From Scatophagus argus (taxonomy: Eukaryota; Chordata; Actinopteri; Scatophagidae): DNA of 64,000 nucleotides. The position numbers were made by a program, and so were the translations under genes. Below the pieces are notes generated by a model. The model worked only from the letters and a program-made list of their open reading frames with translations. It made no database searches and had not been told where the DNA came from. The stretch is from assembly GCF_020382885.2 (NCBI RefSeq), contig NC_058516.1:7760590-7824589 (forward strand), written 5' to 3'. Positions within the stretch are counted from its first letter, which is position 1, and each line of letters starts with the position of its first letter. Positions 35,071 through 47,643 of this stretch are shown one piece after another.

Positions 35071-38000
35071 TTTTTTTGTTTTTCTATTTTAACTTTCACA
35101 ACCTCAAGGCCGTCTCAGTCAAATCAAAACCTGGGCATTCCAAAGCCTCAAAATAAATTTCTTCTAAATTCCTGAAAACTTCACTGCTACGGAAACAACA
35201 GGATTAAATCCTGTCGGTGCAGAATTTTAAACATTTGAATATCAACTAAAAAGGGGAGGAGGGGAATTCAGGTGCATTTTAGAAAATGTCACCCTCTGGC
35301 CCAGTTGCTGCTCCTCTGAACATTGCACCTCTGTTCTCCGACTGAGTTTTGTCTCTGGCTTCTCCTCTGGCATCTGGCCCCGTCCTATCCTGAGTCCAGA
35401 GAGAGTGCTCTACAAGGTAGCAGCTGCCAGAAGATTAGTGTTGATTCTGCCCAAGGTTTGTTCTTTGCAGTTTGCTACTTCAGATGCAAATAAAAACCCT
35501 GGCGGGGCGATAAACATCTCCGCGTCGATTGCCATTCCACCCGACTCGGTACACTAAGTTTCTAAAGGGAAAGCACGGCAGAGACGTGGGATGGCATGTC
35601 ACAGAGATTGGACGTAAAGACTGAAACCCTGATGCTGCTGATCCATTAAGACGCCCACTGGACTAGCTTGTATGGTTCCTCCAAGATCTGTTGTATGAAT
35701 CAGAAAAAAGCAATACAACGTGCATGCTTAAAATCCTTTCATTCCAGTGCCATAAAAAGCATAAAGGAGTGAATGGATGGAAAGTCAATCCAAAGACTGT
35801 GATCCTATTCTTTTTTTTTTTTTTGGACGGATTTTTAATCTGCTTTTGAAGCCGCAGTTCTCTTGTTTCAAATCTGGACTTTTTAAAAACACAGTGTGAT
35901 GTTACTCTACAAGATGATTGCAATCCTGCCAATTTGAACTTAAAGTTAGAGCCAAAAGGCATCAGCGTTTTAGAATTAATATCATGAAATCTGAATAAAA
36001 TCTGAGGTGCTTGGTTTTCATGTAGCAAAAAATATCTCAATAAGCAACCTCAGGCATGAGCGCGCCCAGCGGTGACAGCCGGTGGATCCAAAATGGCTAA
36101 CAGAGCTGTCACAGATGTTTGGACGACAGCTGCTCATTTCTCTTAATCGCTCCTATGTAATGACTGATGGTCAAAGTATTTCCCCTGAGCCACGGTTCTG
36201 TGTACACAATAACAACAGGAGATCAAACTGAGAAAATGCCAATGTGACTAAGTATTTGGGCACTCATGGATGTTTACCCATTCAGTTGGATTTGAATGTC
36301 TTATTACAGCATTCTGCTTGTTTTATAGCTGTCAGAGAAAAACTGCCCTTAATTATTTCCTCTCCAATATCCAAGCACACGATTGTCTTTAATTGTCTTT
36401 TTCTAAAGGGGAGAGAGGATGATGAGTTATACTGGGTTTAAGCTATAAAATTCTATATTTTTGCAGATATCTTAAAAAGTGAATGATGGAATTTTTTACA
36501 TAAAAAGTTTAGCTTCATTCCTGATCTGTTATTTAACAATATTAATATGTTAGCATTTCTCTTTTATTCCTATTTCTTGGTGGTCCAAACAGTCATGATG
36601 GTACTGCTGCTCTTAACTGCGTAGCACATTAGTACTTCAATCGAACAGACTGGAACAAACACACAAATTTCGACAAGCTTTGCTGCTCTCTAAAATATGC
36701 TTGTCATGTCCATGATCATTGTGACAGCAGCGCGACTGCAGATCATCCCATCAGATTTCTGTTTTGATCGGAAGGTTTCCCCATGGAAAGATGAAGCTAC
36801 TGCTCCATAAATCCCCATGGAAAGATGAAGCTACTGCTCCATAAAACCACCACATGAAACTATTTTGGTTAGATTTCCTTGAGTTCTCATTTGTTACTTT
36901 AGGCACCCAGACAGAAACGGGACGCACCTTTAATGAAACCGTCAGTAGCGGCCATTGTGTTAGGCACGCTTCCGTCTCCCTCTCTGCTGCTGAGTTGCAA
37001 ACATTTCTGCTTATGGCTGAAATTCAGACAAACCGTGCCAACGAACAGATTTCCCTCGAGTTTCCATTGATGAAAACCCTCAGATGAGGCCCAAATGTTG
37101 TGCGGTTCGCGAGCTGTCGTTTGTGCATGCGGCACATGCCTTCATTTCACTATCCAATTTGCAGCTGTAATGAAACCGACATACTCAGTTTTCATTTTAA
37201 ACTCTTGGAATCTGAGATTGTTTTCTTTAGACAGATGGGGTTTGTTTGTTCACAAACATCATCAACATGTCAGTCAACAACCCTCACCAAACTCATTACA
37301 TTAACAGTACCTTTTTAAAGTGGTGTCTTTTACTTTGACTTGCACATTTACCCTCTATTAACAATTAAATATTCTCTCCTTAGTTCATACTAGTGTTTGA
37401 AGCACAGCTTTCTGTGTCTGGAGCCCTCAGGCTGTTGCCACCAAACCAACATGCTTTGTTTTTAGGACTATTTTAGCACCAGACAGCACATGATGATGAC
37501 AACAACTGGGCCAGGTACCTGAGCCCATACTGAGAAGTCAGTTTAATAACTGACGATATTCCTGATGCCGTCATCTGAGTTCTTTTATTGATGCGCTTCA
37601 AGTCGTTTGAAAATGCAGAGATTAATCCTTGCAAAGCCATTTGATAAATGTCAGGCCTCATATTGTCATAAAATTGCTGTGAAATGTCCATTAACGCTGG
37701 CAGAAACAAAAAAGCGCGACAGGAACCATTCATGCAGGAAAATACGCAGGCACAAAGCAATTTATGGCATCAGTTACGGAGACAGAAGAATAGACTGACG
37801 AGCAGATGATTTTTGGGAAAATTAAATATAGGACTTGTTGTTTCATTATATGTTGGAAATGCTGTGTTGTGCTGTTCCTTTTCCTTTTTTGTGTGGTGAA
37901 ACACAAACAGCACTGCTGCATCCCAGCAACTTGATTCCCTGTATAACTTGCAACTAATAAATAAATAAAGCTGAAGATGGATGCGCTCCCAGTTTTGTGA

Positions 38001-39500
38001 CATGATTATAGGAGATATTAGAGCAGTTTGTATTCAGGACAGAAATAAAACCTGTCAAATGACACACTTATTTCTTGTACTTTTTTTCCCACCACAATCT
38101 GCCCTCTCTGCATCTCATTCAGACCTTTAGCGTCTGAGACAATGCACAAAGCCTTCCTGCCACAAAGGCCTTTTAACACAAGCATAACGCAGAACTTTGA
38201 TAAAGTTTAGCCTAAAACAGTCTCATACAGACACTAAAGAGTACCTTGATGGGACAAAATGCCAGCATTTGGCCCCCAGGAGGGAATGAGACCCCGGCTG
38301 TATCTATGCTCAATGTAACGCTCAAACCTGCAGATGGTTAAAACCGGAAACTTGTTCTTATCTGCTTCTTGACAAGCAGAGAGGACAGGCCGGGTGTCAC
38401 ACACGCACAATGAGCTTGAGGGAAAAAAAAAAAGATAGAAGCAACTTATTACAATTTCTTTTTTTCTTTCAGGTTACTGGTTGTTCTTTTATGTGCTGCT
38501 CAAGTCTCATCTCTGTCCTGCTGAGCAAGTCTCGTTGCGGCCTGCAGTACATGTTGCAGCTGATGAATGAATATCCTGCTGAATTCGTTTGATACTGTCA
38601 CTGATCAAGACTCAATCATAATTCAGTGTTGTAAGACTGTAATGATTCAACCTTTCGTGACAAAGGAGGTTGCTAAAATTGATTTGTCATGCATTTTCCT
38701 TTGGTCATAAATCATCTGGATCTTCAAACACATTGATTTAGCCTATTTATCATATTGGACAGAAGTATAATGTTGACAGAATGAATTTCATATCCCTGAA
38801 ATCAGCTAACAACTTCATCTTCATTGACATTCAAGAATATATGTTGTTTTTTTTCCCTCCATGTTATCCTGCTGCTGGGAAACCGATAATGACCCCTCAC
38901 CAATTTTTTCCCATTATCATGCAGACGGATCATATCACTCCATCATGAACTTGGGCAGCCTGCAGAGATTTTGTAGTGACATGCAGGAGGCCTCTCTCTC
39001 CCAACTGTTTTTCTCTTTTACCAAATTCTGTACTTCCTTCTCAGCAAATAATGATAAGAAACTAATGTTACAATTAAGAACAGAAACAGACAACGACGAT
39101 TTTGTCCATGCACTCTTATGAAATGAGTCTGTGAGAGTCAAGAATAAAGATCAAATAGTCAACATCAAGCTGCTAGCAGACATGGAAAAATAACAGTTTA
39201 GTCTTCTTAAATAAACCTCAGATCTCCAGGCATGAGACTCATGAAGGTCAGACATGAAATCATCGAGTGCAATGTTTCAAACTTAGTCTGCAAATATATG
39301 CTGTTTTAGAAGTTACGACAGCTGTAAAGTACTTTAATAAAAGGACAAGACATCGCTACACCTGAAAACCTTCTATTATCAAGTGACTGTAATACCCCAG
39401 GTGAACCAGGTACTGAAATGCCACAAAACACAGTGAAAATGCCTACAGATGTGCCTGTTTTCAACAAGACAATTCACAGACTGTTATACGAGTCAATACA
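35070..39500. other. intergenic, no gene supported
   Basis: A T-run lies at 35811-35824. A 34-bp unit beginning ccccatggaaagatgaagct is duplicated in tandem at 36779-36845. Open frames lack domains. Confidence 0.5.
36779..36845. repeat. 34-bp tandem duplication
   Basis: Two nearly identical copies start at 36779 and 36813. Confidence 0.95.
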
Positions 39501-39529
39501 TATCTTAATGATGTCAGTGTTAGACTTAC

Positions 39530-39673
39530 AGAAGTAGATGCATGAAAAATCTTCATCTGCGCTGACAAGTTAGATATCAGGGAATTGGAGTTAATGAGCC
39601 CTGGGTATTCCCTCTCAGGCATCATACACGGCAAACTGTCCTCCTGGTGGATGTTGTTGGGGCTGCATGCTGC
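39530..39673 (-). CDS. orphan exon-like segment, 144 bp, 48 codons, phase 0-0
   Basis: Read on the minus strand, a long pyrimidine tract ending cctctcttcctcacag precedes the segment and a near-consensus donor TCT|GTAAGT follows it. The 144 bases are fully open in one frame and encode peptides such as SPNNIHQEDSLPCMMPER and ISNLSAQMKIFHAS. I do not recognise the protein. It lies 5.5 kb downstream of the gabrg3 stop on the same strand, so it would belong to another transcript or be a chance exon mimic. The frame stays open a little beyond both splice sites, which weakens the case. No partner exon was identified. Confidence 0.3.
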
Positions 39674-39699
39674 CTGTGAGGAAGAGAGGAAAGGACAGG

Positions 39700-42025
39700 A
39701 CTGCACTTTTTGTGATGAAGGAAATGCATTTTTATAAAACATAACAACAAGTTATCAAGTAGGGGCCCATATTTATTAAATGTCTCACAACAACAGCAAC
39801 TTCAGAGGAAAACACTCATACCTCAGAGCAGGACTTGAGATTAATTTATGAAGCCTCCTACATTGACTTTCAGCAAAATTCCTCTATGGACAAGGTGTTC
39901 AGTTTTACACAACTCTGAGCTGCAAAACAAAAACAAAGAAGAAAAAAAAAGCTGCAGTTTTCTGACAGTTGAAATATTTAAGATAAAATCTGAAATGCAG
40001 GAAATAGGACTGAACCTTAAAGACGGTCTTTATGCGTACAAACAAATCATTCTATATATGCAAAAATGTAATGAAAGAATGAAGTGAAACAAAAACAGAA
40101 ACAAGCTGTAAGTTATCATTGAGAAGCCAAACTTTAAAGAGGTAAAACTTTGAACTTGTTCAATCAGACCTGTCCAGCGTAGTCATGCTTACAGCATATA
40201 ACAGTGCGTTATTTTGCAGGGACGATGTTGAAAACTCTCATTGGCTGTAGCCTCGTCTTCTCTTCCATTTAGTTCCCCTCTCAGCGACTCCCCCTTTCAT
40301 GTTGCCTGCACGCAAGGAAACACACCGATGACTGGAATGTCAACCAGTTTAGGAAAATGCACCATATCATCAAATCTCTTTTTAACATAACATCATTATT
40401 ATGAAAAATATGACCAGTTTCAAGATGTGTATTAATTCAGGAAATAGCACACCAGTACAATGTATTTGAGATTCGTGTCAATGTGTTTGATTTCGGTCGA
40501 ACGCTCATTGTTCTAGGAACAATGAACCAGAAACACAAATACATGCGTACAGAGATGTACACTCACTGCTTCACACACACAGTAACCATACATATTTGGA
40601 CACAATGATAACATGACGCTATACATGCGCACATACACACACACAAAAAGCTTCTTGCCGATTCAGACATGCATATGTGTGAATGCATGCGCACACTGCG
40701 CACAAATGCACTGATTCCCTACACAAGCTGTCCATTCTCCCATCAAGCAAAAGCTGTCACTTTACAGGCACTAGCAACTTCATCACTTCAATCTGCATAT
40801 ACAAACACGTATGCACACACACAAAAGTGACAGCTCAATTTTCTACTGCACAAGTGCTTTTCTCTCCATATCCACTGTGTTAGCATGCCATCCTGCTTTT
40901 GCCTCGAGTAAGTGGCAGGAGCTTCTTCCCGTCGCGGCGGCGGTGGAGCTCCACGATCTGACATCCACCCTTTGACTCCACTTATTTGTCTGTCTCTTGC
41001 TTGCGCTCGGTTCGTGTCGCTTGATTCAAACTGGGTCAACAATCTCAGGGTAAAACAATGACGTGCTCATTCATCTGTCACTGGATGTTAGTGCTATCAT
41101 TGTCACTAGGCAGGCAGGCAGCCTGAGGACAATTGCAACTCAAATTTTATTGTATACAGAGATCTTAATTGGTCAACGTGCCCATCAGAACACTGAATTA
41201 GAGGTACTATTTTGGACTGATGAAACCAATGAATGAGTAATGGCTAAATATTTTGCTCGTATTTGGTAATCACTTCAGGGTTACAGAAGATACAACCTTG
41301 GGTTGTGTGAGCCGAAATGACTCCGATCATTGCAGTATTTAATTCTGTACCAGTGCATAGATTAAACATTGCATTAATTAACATAAAGTCCCATAAGGGA
41401 AAGTTTTCCTTTTACTGAATAACACCAACTTGCATGTGATAAGGCAGAAAAAAAACCTGCATTATGGGAAACAGTCGTCACACTTCTGGCATATTACTAG
41501 AAAATTCATCAAGAACAAAAGGGGTTAACAAAAATATTAAACATTAAAGAGATGTAACAACACTCTATAACACAAATAATACTCCAATTAACTAGTGCTT
41601 AACTTCTGCATTATTGGCTTAACTGTGTAAGAAAGACATACAGTATTTGCATTTACACAGTGGCTTTGAGAGAAAGCTGTTTGTTGGCACGAGCCTCAGT
41701 ATCAAATCCTGTTCAAACTGGTAATGATTCACAGGAATCAGACTAAGGAGGGACAGGAACTGAAGTCCAAAAGAGGGATATTACGAAGGATATCTTCAAC
41801 ACACACTTGTGGACAGAAGCGAAAAACCCAAATGATGGAATTCTCTGCTGAGTTGCTTTTGAAATCTCTTGCTTCATGCCTGAACCTGTAAAACAACACA
41901 GGCAATAACTGTTTTGGTGGCCTTCGCGTTCCCAGAAAAAGACTTCACAGTAGCACTTGACCAAAACATTATTTATTAATATAAGCAATGTACCACGCAC
42001 TAGAAAAAAGATAACTATTTTCACT
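39700..42025. other. intergenic, no gene supported
   Basis: Only short frames without domains are seen. The minus frame at 40788-41042 contains a proline/arginine patch (APPPPRREEAP) but no splice signals or family resemblance. Confidence 0.45.
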
Positions 42026-42029
42026 CTAG

Positions 42030-42325
42030 ATCCTGTTTTCATAAAATATTTCTCCCAAGAGTGCTGATCCAAGATCAGTGTAGCCTTTTTCCTGCACAGC
42101 CCCACCCTCCAGAGACCTCACTGACAATCACAACAAAATTGGTTCTCAGGGTAAAGCTGCAGTAATACATGATTTTCTGACACCTTTTCAGGAAATCTGG
42201 GAAATGTTAATGGGGGTGATGAGGTCTCTGGAAAAAGGCTCTTAAGCGAGTTCATCATGTTTGCCAGTGCCGATCCTGGATTAGTACTCAGATTCCAAAG
42301 AGACGTTATAAATACAGGTCCCAGT
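42030..42325. mobile_element. foldback MITE with long imperfect inverted repeats
   Basis: The left end reads 'cctgttttcataaaat' then 'gtgctgatccaagatcag'. The right end, reverse-complemented, reads 'cctgtatttataacgt' then 'agtactaatccaggatcgg'. Inner arms also pair: ccagagacctca near 42110 with tgaggtctctgg near 42221, and 'gcctttttcc' with its complement. This matches a fish element recalled as having 'ggatcagcactcctactctg' near its ends. There is no coding capacity. Exact ends and target duplication are not resolved. Confidence 0.7.
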
Positions 42326-42910
42326 CAGTTGAAACACACAGGTGATTTTCATTAAGACGTAGAAAATAGTGATTTTTGTTTTATTGAAGTATCTCAACGG
42401 ACTAAGACACTTATAAAGTGTAGTAGAAAATATCAGAGGTGAAGAGAGTTTACTGCGGTGTGGGCCAAGCTCTGTTCAATTCAGTCAGTTCATAGATAGC
42501 TAGATAGATAAATAATGTCAATTTACTAATGAAACTTCACTGGCTCCTTATGAGCTAATGTGTTAAATGAGCAGAGTAAGTAATGTCCCTCAGTGTAACA
42601 GCCCTTCTGCTGTTTTCCTAGCATCACTCAAGGCAATTTGATTTGTAATTACAAACCTCTGGACGGGACACAAATGCGTCTGGAGGTCTTATGAATATGT
42701 AGAGCCCATAAATATAAACTCATTTAGGCTGCTCGAACTGACTGAACTGGAACCAGATCGACTCTGGCCTCGCTACTGGCCTAACTTACATTCCATATAT
42801 AACTGTATGAAAATAGAAACATTAATTAGATACATCTTACATAAAAGCTTTTTCTCTGAACATACAAATACTGGGGAAAAAGTGTGTCTGTTGTGTGTGT
42901 GCATGTGTGC

Positions 42911-42913
<3 letters not shown>

Positions 42914-42983
<70 letters not shown>
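42914..42983. repeat. (TG)n microsatellite, about 70 bp
   Basis: An uninterrupted alternating TG run of about 35 repeats is flanked by further GT-rich sequence and a GGA repeat. Frames reading through it are artefacts of composition. Confidence 0.98.
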
Positions 42984-42990
<7 letters not shown>

Positions 42991-43604
42991 GAGGAGGAGG
43001 AGGAAAGAGGGGTTGATTGTTCTACAAAGCCAAACAACTGCAAAAAACACCAAAGAACAGTAAGTAAAACCAAAATGTTTCAAACACTGTCCATTCCTGT
43101 GGGTTATTCTCAACTCGTGTGTCCGTATGCCTCCACACATGGCATCAATTTTACATGTCTGAAGAAGGGACGTGGGACTCCATCAAAAGTCATCAACAAC
43201 CATCCTGGATCATCCATTTTTCAATGCCGTTCTGCGCACAATATGCGAGTGAATGGAGCATCCCAACATATAGAACCTACTTTACAGCTCCTCTGATCAG
43301 CCAGCTGGGCACAACAGGATCCGCCTTTAGGTCCTCCATATAGCAGGACCTCAGAAAAATTGAAGCTTTCATCAAGACTCCAATTTCTTGCACTCCAGCA
43401 CTACTTCTAAGACTGGACTGAATGACTCTAATGCAAAATAAATAGACCATGGTTGTATGTGCTTTAGGGTTCAAGTGGCTCGTGGCCAAAACTAATCCTG
43501 CAGCCAGCATCCAATATATATTCACAATTTCCATGCCAAAACAATGATGTTGGGTTTACCCAAAATTACATCATGTGAAGCTAAAGAAACACTCACAATT
43601 TTGT

Positions 43605-44035
43605 TGTGGTTAGTCACTCCTTGGAATAGTTCAACATTTTGAGAAAAGTGCTTGCTCACATTTTTGCCAAGGAAATTGAAATAATAATAACCAGGATTGT
43701 GTCTATATGCTAAATATGAAGCTACAGCCAGCTAACTTGTTTGGTTCTGTTCACAGGAAAAGAAAAAAATCCACCTTATAGCTCTCCTCACGCTCACTAA
43801 TGAACACGTTATGTCTTGTATTTTTTTAGTCCATATAAAAACCTGAAGTGTAAAAATTAAATTTCACAGGGTTGCCAAACTATTTCCAGTTGCCAGGTAA
43901 CCAGCAGAAATTATCGGAAGTTAAGCCCAACATAAAATGTGATGTGAAACAACAAATGTGAAACATTGGACAGAGCCAAGCAGGCTTTTCCCCAGTTTCT
44001 AGTCTTCGTGCTAAGCTGATGGTTGTAAATTCTCA
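43605..44035 (+). repeat. old teleost interspersed repeat, copy 2
   Basis: In order it contains 'agttcaacattttgagaaaa', 'atgctaaatatgaagctaca', 'ctcactaatgaacacgttat', 'ataaaaacctgaagtgtaaa', 'tccagttgccaggtaacca' and 'ctagtcttcgtgctaagct'. These follow the order of a repeat common in fish. It is the more complete of the two copies in this window. Confidence 0.65.
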
Positions 44036-44955
44036 TATAAAAGCCTGATTTTACTTATTTAAAACCCTACTATTAAAGGAAGGCTAAAAGACTTTTACTG
44101 TGAGGATCCTAGGGGGAATGTTCAGCTCATTAATGGCAAATTTAGCTTTTATCTTGACTCTTTATCGAGACAGAGTTTGTGTATTTCCTAAAATGTCAAA
44201 TTTTTCCTTTATGTCAGCAACATATTAATAATAATAAAAACAATCTACATGAATGAGAATAAAAGTCTCAAATATAAAATGTGAAATACACCAGCACTGT
44301 AACATCCATACTATGCCCGGGGAAGAGATTAGCATGTTGAGCAATAAACTGGTATGTATTTGTGCGGTTCTTATACGTTTGCAGTGAAAGAATGTAACGC
44401 AAATGCCGTTAGTATCTACTGTGAACTGCATTGCGGGGTCATAAAGCATCATGAAGAAAAGCTCACTGACTGAATAACAAAGACTTTACCTGACAACCAC
44501 TGCCTTTGACACCAACTCCTATTCAACAATTAACAACTGATGTGTGAGCTGGTTGACTTGCTGTGAAAATACAACTAATTCCAATACTAACGAGAAGAAA
44601 ACGGTACTATATCAGAAAGTAGAAATTATTCTAGGATACCAAACTAAAACTAATGTGCTACAAAATGAATGGTGAATCATAGTTGCACATGTCCAACGGT
44701 GGTGTATGAGGTAAAAGAGATAATGGAGGAAACTCTGAAACTACGTCTCTCTGTGCCGCACCCTTTCTAAAGAAGGCACTATGGGTGCTTCGCCATCTCG
44801 ACAACCAAAATTCAGCAATACAACCCCCCCCCCTCAAAAAAAGAAAATCTCTCTGAAGCCGTAGCTCCGTAGCTTCCTGTTTTGTTTCTGAGAGAGTCGT
44901 AAATGGGACCAGACTATTCAAGTTAATGCTGGCGGCTTATTGTTCTACTGCTGAA
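44036..44955. other. intergenic downstream of gabrg3, no gene seen
   Basis: There are short frames only. A C-run lies at 44825-44833. Confidence 0.5.
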
Positions 44956-44957
44956 CG

Positions 44958-44963
44958 TTTTAT
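44958..44963 (-). terminator. candidate polyadenylation signal AATAAA for gabrg3
   Basis: TTTATT on the plus strand reads AATAAA on the minus strand, about 190 bases downstream of the gabrg3 stop codon. It is the closest perfect signal I noticed. The true 3' UTR could extend further. Confidence 0.35.
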
Positions 44964-45155
44964 TCTCGTTGGAGTGCCACTGCTCAAAGTGTCACAGCCT
45001 TTACATTGTGCACCACAGCACACAAGTATTTTTTTTTCCAACACACAGCACTCCGAAGGCATTTCCTCCTCCACGCTTAAATCATGAGCCACGGTGCAAA
45101 GCGGCAGGGACGGTGACTGTTTTCAGTGGGGCGCCCGAACATGGCCCGAGACCAG

Positions 45156-45437
45156 CTAGAGGTACAGGTAGCTGACCCAGTAGACAATGTTGAAGAGCAA
45201 GAAGGAGGTGGGGAAGAAAACCCGGGAGTAGGAATCTAACTCGCGGATGTTGACGTGGATGCGTCCTTTCTTCCAGCCGCCCTCTTTACACTCCTCATAG
45301 CAGCAGAAGAAGCTTGTGCAGTCTTTCCCGTCCAGGCACTCATACAGACAGTTGTCTTCATAGTCGTGCCAGAATAAGGAGTTGCCCATTGGCATCATGG
45401 GCCGTGGGGCGTGTGCCATGTTGAAGGACGAGTATGC
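45156..45437 (-). CDS. gabrg3: gabrg3 last coding exon: end of cytoplasmic loop, TM4, stop
   Basis: This exon encodes the last 93 residues of a GABA-A receptor gamma subunit, a chloride-channel subunit at inhibitory synapses. The acceptor is tcatcccatacag at 45438 and the exon is entered in phase 0. It begins AYSSFNMAHAPRP and carries the cytoplasmic motif ECLDGKDCTSFFCCYEECKE, a cysteine-rich stretch that in gamma-2 is palmitoylated and needed for clustering. It then runs through GRIHVNIRELDSYSR into TM4 (VFFPTSFLLFNIVYWVSYLYL less its last residue) and the stop TAG. The ELDSYSRVFFPTSFLLFN wording is the gamma-3 version as I recall it, distinct from the gamma-1/2 KMDSYARIFFPTAF type. The subtype call rests mostly on this exon. 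Confidence 0.95.
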   Translation of the reverse strand, partial: AYSSFNMAHAPRPMMPMGNSLFWHDYEDNCLYECLDGKDCTSFFCCYEECKEGGWKKGRIHVNIRELDSYSRVFFPTSFLLFNIVYWVSYLYL

Positions 45438-47446
45438 CTGTATGGGATGACAAAGACAGTGAGGAGGAATTGACTTGATTTTGTCTTCCTCGGAAATTAG
45501 GGATCCGTTGTTTCCGAAATTACAAGGAATTCTGAGCGGTAATTCTGCAAATGTGCAGTGTGAGAATGGAAAGCATCACAGCTGCAGCAACACTAAGTAG
45601 GGGGATTGTGACTGTCTGTCATGGATATATGCTGTGCAGGATTCACTTCTCTTCAGGTGTGGATTACTCAAGCAGAAGTATCATTACTTTTAGAAACAAA
45701 TATAGTAAAGAGTCAACTGGAAGAAAAAATAAGGGTGTGAGACAGCATGCCTCACTTAAAATGTCTCTTTGCTGTATTATATTCTGGTCGACTGAATCTG
45801 CAGTGAAGAAATTGTGCATTCCTAGTTAATTACACTCAGTGTGACTGATCATTAGTGCAAAATGGCAAATCTATAAAGACACAAAGCCGTGACATATATC
45901 TATCGATTGTTTCATATTGCTGGGGAAAAACCCTCAAACTCTACAATTGGTGTCTGGAGTGACAGTGATGTCAGAGTGATGTGCCAATCTCTGTATTTTT
46001 CCCATTAATCAGTTTTCATGAAAGTATTCAGTCTCAGGTTTTTAAAAAAGTTCAAATTTGAACATGGAAATTAGCTGAACAAATGAACACTTGTGTTTAA
46101 ACATATTTCACTGAACATAAAACTGCAGCGTTCAAAAAGGAAAACTTAAAAAAACAAGAGTCATTGTTATTCATTATTTTTCTCTGTCCTTCTCATAGTC
46201 ACATAATGCAGCTATAGTCTGGATTTTCAGACTAGAATGCTGAATAAGTGCCCCCAGAGAAAATTCATTATGTGACTTCCTCCCTGATGTTTGGAAAATC
46301 AAGTGGGACAACCTAATTGGGGTAAAATCTTCACACATTTTTCCAGCTCTTTACACCACCTTAAAAGGCAGAGTGGGTGGCAAGAGGGAGAGAGAAACAG
46401 TGTTAGATGTGTCTTGTGGAGTAAGAGAACTGACTGAGTGGGCGGCACAAAGAGGCCATACGGATGGGGAGGGGAAATATAAGGCTTCCCCACAGACAAA
46501 CCAGGACCAAAATACAGCAGAAATCAAGAAATGCAGATGAGGGGACTGCATGTAGCACAACTTAATTGTTCAGCTCAAGTTGACAGCCTTTTTTGGCCCT
46601 CAGACACATGCAGAAGAACTCCACTACACTGGGAGGAAATAGTGAAGCGGGAGGGGATCTGGAGAGAGTGAAATGACAGCAGCGGTGGCTGATTCAGTCT
46701 TAGTAGATGTGTGCTGCCGCCATTAAAGCGTTCACAGCAGGTGCAGCCTTGAGAACGCCCACACAGAGCATTAGGCTCTCACACAGGAGCGATCCATACA
46801 AATAAAATGTTTTCAGCTGCACATGTGCTCATGAAGACACACATGTCAGATGCCTGGGAGGACATTGTGCATCGTATATACTGTGTATGTTGACAACATA
46901 TTGATGCAATCAATAAGAGTTTCTGGAGACTGATACACACTGAACACACCAGTAGTCAGCATTCAAACTCTAAGAACACTGTGAAATCACTGAACAGGTG
47001 TGGAGGTTCTCCAATACAAACACTGCAAAATGCACAATTTCCACTATTTTCTGATTAGCTGATCAGGTGGCACAAGAGTGACTATGACCAGATTTTCACC
47101 ACTGACATTACTGTTAGCGATCTCTTGGGAGCTGGGGTGTTGCAGGCTCCAATGTTGCCATGGCACCCATGAACATAGCCTGCAACGTTTTCATTTTAAT
47201 TTGAAAGAGTACTAGTCATACCGAGTCCCTGTGTGTCAGAGACTCAACAGTTACTTCAAGCATAGGTCTGATTAGCAATCTTCCCATGTTGATGCAATAC
47301 TGCAAATAGGAAAAATACTGATGGAAAATGCACTCTTTAAAGGCGTTTTTACGCAGCTCTGTTATAGAGGAGGTGGATGTTAACATGAATAAAAGGCATA
47401 TGCTCATACAGTGCTCTCATTTCTCAGATGTTTACCACAGGCTTAC
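45438..47446 (-). other. gabrg3 intron between TM3 and last exons, 2009 bp
   Basis: It starts GTAAGC and ends CAG on the minus strand. I looked for an extra small exon, because mammalian gamma-3 has a longer cytoplasmic loop, and saw no convincing candidate. Confidence 0.8.
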
Positions 47447-47643
47447 CATTCGCCGTGTCTTGGGAGGAGGCCTGCGTACACTGTAGGAGTAGTAGTTGAG
47501 CATGGCATATTCGATCATGGCGGCAAAGACGAACAGGAAGCAGACAGTGACAAACAGGTCCATGGCTGTCACGTAGGACACTCTGGGTAGCGAGTTCCTA
47601 GCCACCGTGCTCAGGGTGGTCATGGTCAACACTGTGGTGATGC
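47447..47643 (-). CDS. gabrg3: gabrg3 exon: TM2, TM3 and start of cytoplasmic loop
   Basis: The exon is 197 bp, with acceptor tttgtttcctag, entry in phase 1 (the glycine codon is split g|gc) and donor ATG|GTAAGC in phase 0. It encodes [20 protein letters not shown], the pore-lining TM2 and the TM2-TM3 linker. It continues [20 protein letters not shown] (TM3) and ends [20 protein letters not shown] plus RRM. The [10 protein letters not shown] motif is the ion-selectivity and gating region of anion-selective Cys-loop receptors. The loop beyond TM3 is short and basic. Confidence 0.96.

Noticed and set aside
41743..42105. 120-codon minus frame
   Set aside because: It overlaps the foldback MITE arm and encodes no known domain.
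42826..43296. Several open frames on both strands through the GT microsatellite
   Set aside because: They encode only poly-Cys-Val or poly-His-Thr from the dinucleotide repeat and have no other support.
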